Below the pieces are notes generated by a model, which saw nothing but the letters and a program-made list of their open reading frames with translations, did not search any database and was not told the DNA's origin. The position numbers were made by a program, and so were the translations under genes. From JBFLVQ01 sp040758525 (GTDB lineage Bacteria; Acidobacteriota; Blastocatellia; Chloracidobacteriales; JADJPF01), in assembly GCA_040758525.1 (NCBI GenBank), contig JBFLVQ010000686.1, forward strand, positions 1-5,000: 5,000 nucleotides of DNA, given 5' to 3'. Positions 4,695 through 5,000 of the stretch are shown in pieces; position 1 is the first letter of the stretch; each line of letters starts with the position of its first letter.

Positions 4695-5000
4695 TTAATT
4701 TGTTACTGCGTCCCAGGCAATTTCAAATGTTGTTTCCAATGTCTTTTTGTCCAAAATAATCTTACTGCTAAACTGTTCTTTGATTAACCCTGTCAGTGGT
4801 ACAAAGGTAAAAGCAATAAAGATCTCAAGGGAAATATTCTTGAAGACTTTTTCCTCTTTACCACGCTCAAATAATGCCAGTAATGGTTGAAAATAGTTTA
4901 TACTCTCATCTCTACAGCGTTCAACCAATGGTGAGTTAGCAAATTGCTCGGTAAAAGCAAATCGGATCGGATTTTCAGTTGCATATTGATAAAAATTGTT
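4695..5000 (-). CDS. TetR family regulator, C-terminal part (N-terminus beyond the window edge)
   Basis: The frame is open to the right edge, giving the last 101 residues of a protein. It opens YQYATENPIRFAFTEQFANS (positions 4-23 of the visible part), the usual start of the ligand-binding domain in many TetR proteins ('...A...P..F.F..Q..NSP'). It continues with FQPLLALFERGKEEKVFKNI (37-56) and a hydrophobic helix ISLEIFIAFTFVPLTGLIKE (56-75), and ends in TFEIAWDAVTN, the common C-terminal 'W.A...' ending. The DNA-binding domain should lie just outside the window. A TTG at 4928 is not a plausible start, since the frame continues upstream with conserved sequence. It is followed after 55 bp by the SDR gene, its likely target. 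Sequence and base composition differ from the other TetR here, so this is not a duplicate. Family placement rests on the C-terminal half only. Confidence 0.8.
   Translation of the reverse strand, partial: NNFYQYATENPIRFAFTEQFANSPLVERCRDESINYFQPLLALFERGKEEKVFKNISLEIFIAFTFVPLTGLIKEQFSSKIILDKKTLETTFEIAWDAVTN

Noticed and set aside
4695..4928. Complete 77-residue protein starting at TTG 4928
   Set aside because: The frame stays open to the edge and the upstream residues match the TetR ligand-domain pattern, so this is the tail of a larger gene.
1..5000. CRISPR array, tRNA, rRNA, insertion sequence
   Set aside because: No regularly spaced repeats, no cloverleaf with a GGTTCGA-type T-arm, and no transposase-like frame were found on either strand.

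Overview
The window is bacterial DNA. NrdR is a bacterial regulator, several genes have Shine-Dalgarno sites, and intergenic gaps are short. It carries seven protein genes, one cut off by the right edge. Base composition changes sharply. The block at about 698-2190 is GC-rich (35 of 60 bases at 841-900 by my count), while the right end is AT-rich (24 of 60 at 4081-4140). This looks like an accessory region built from pieces of different origin beside a conserved gene (nrdR). No transposase, integrase, tRNA, rRNA or CRISPR array was seen. I cannot assign a genus.

Left to right: (1) nrdR (22-501, +), the ATP-cone/zinc-ribbon repressor of ribonucleotide reductase genes. (2) An AT-richer gap (502-697) with two inverted repeats. 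(3) A GC-rich minus-strand pair, a TetR-family regulator (1559-2182) followed 36 bp downstream by a dienelactone-hydrolase-family enzyme (698-1522). A near-consensus sigma-70 promoter sits so close to the tetR start that the mRNA is predicted to be leaderless. (4) A divergent gap (2219-2415) with a doubtful 33-codon ORF. (5) A small SnoaL/NTF2-like protein (2416-2775, +). (6) Converging on it, a 155-residue protein (2832-3299, -) that resembles sigma-70 region 2 without region 4. A degenerate 9-bp repeat encodes its Asn-His-rich N-terminus. (7) A gap of about 400 bp (3300-3706) rich in inverted repeats and without a convincing gene. (8) An AT-rich minus-strand pair, a second, unrelated TetR-type regulator (4695-5000, N-terminus outside the window) followed by a short-chain dehydrogenase (3707-4639). 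A 24-bp palindrome between the two is a good candidate TetR operator.

The main theme is two separate 'TetR regulator, then enzyme' cassettes of different base composition within 5 kb. Each is probably a small-molecule-responsive unit: the regulator senses a ligand, and the hydrolase or dehydrogenase may act on it or a related compound. The substrates cannot be read from the sequence. The least explained items are the sigma-region-2-like protein and the repeat-rich gap upstream of it.
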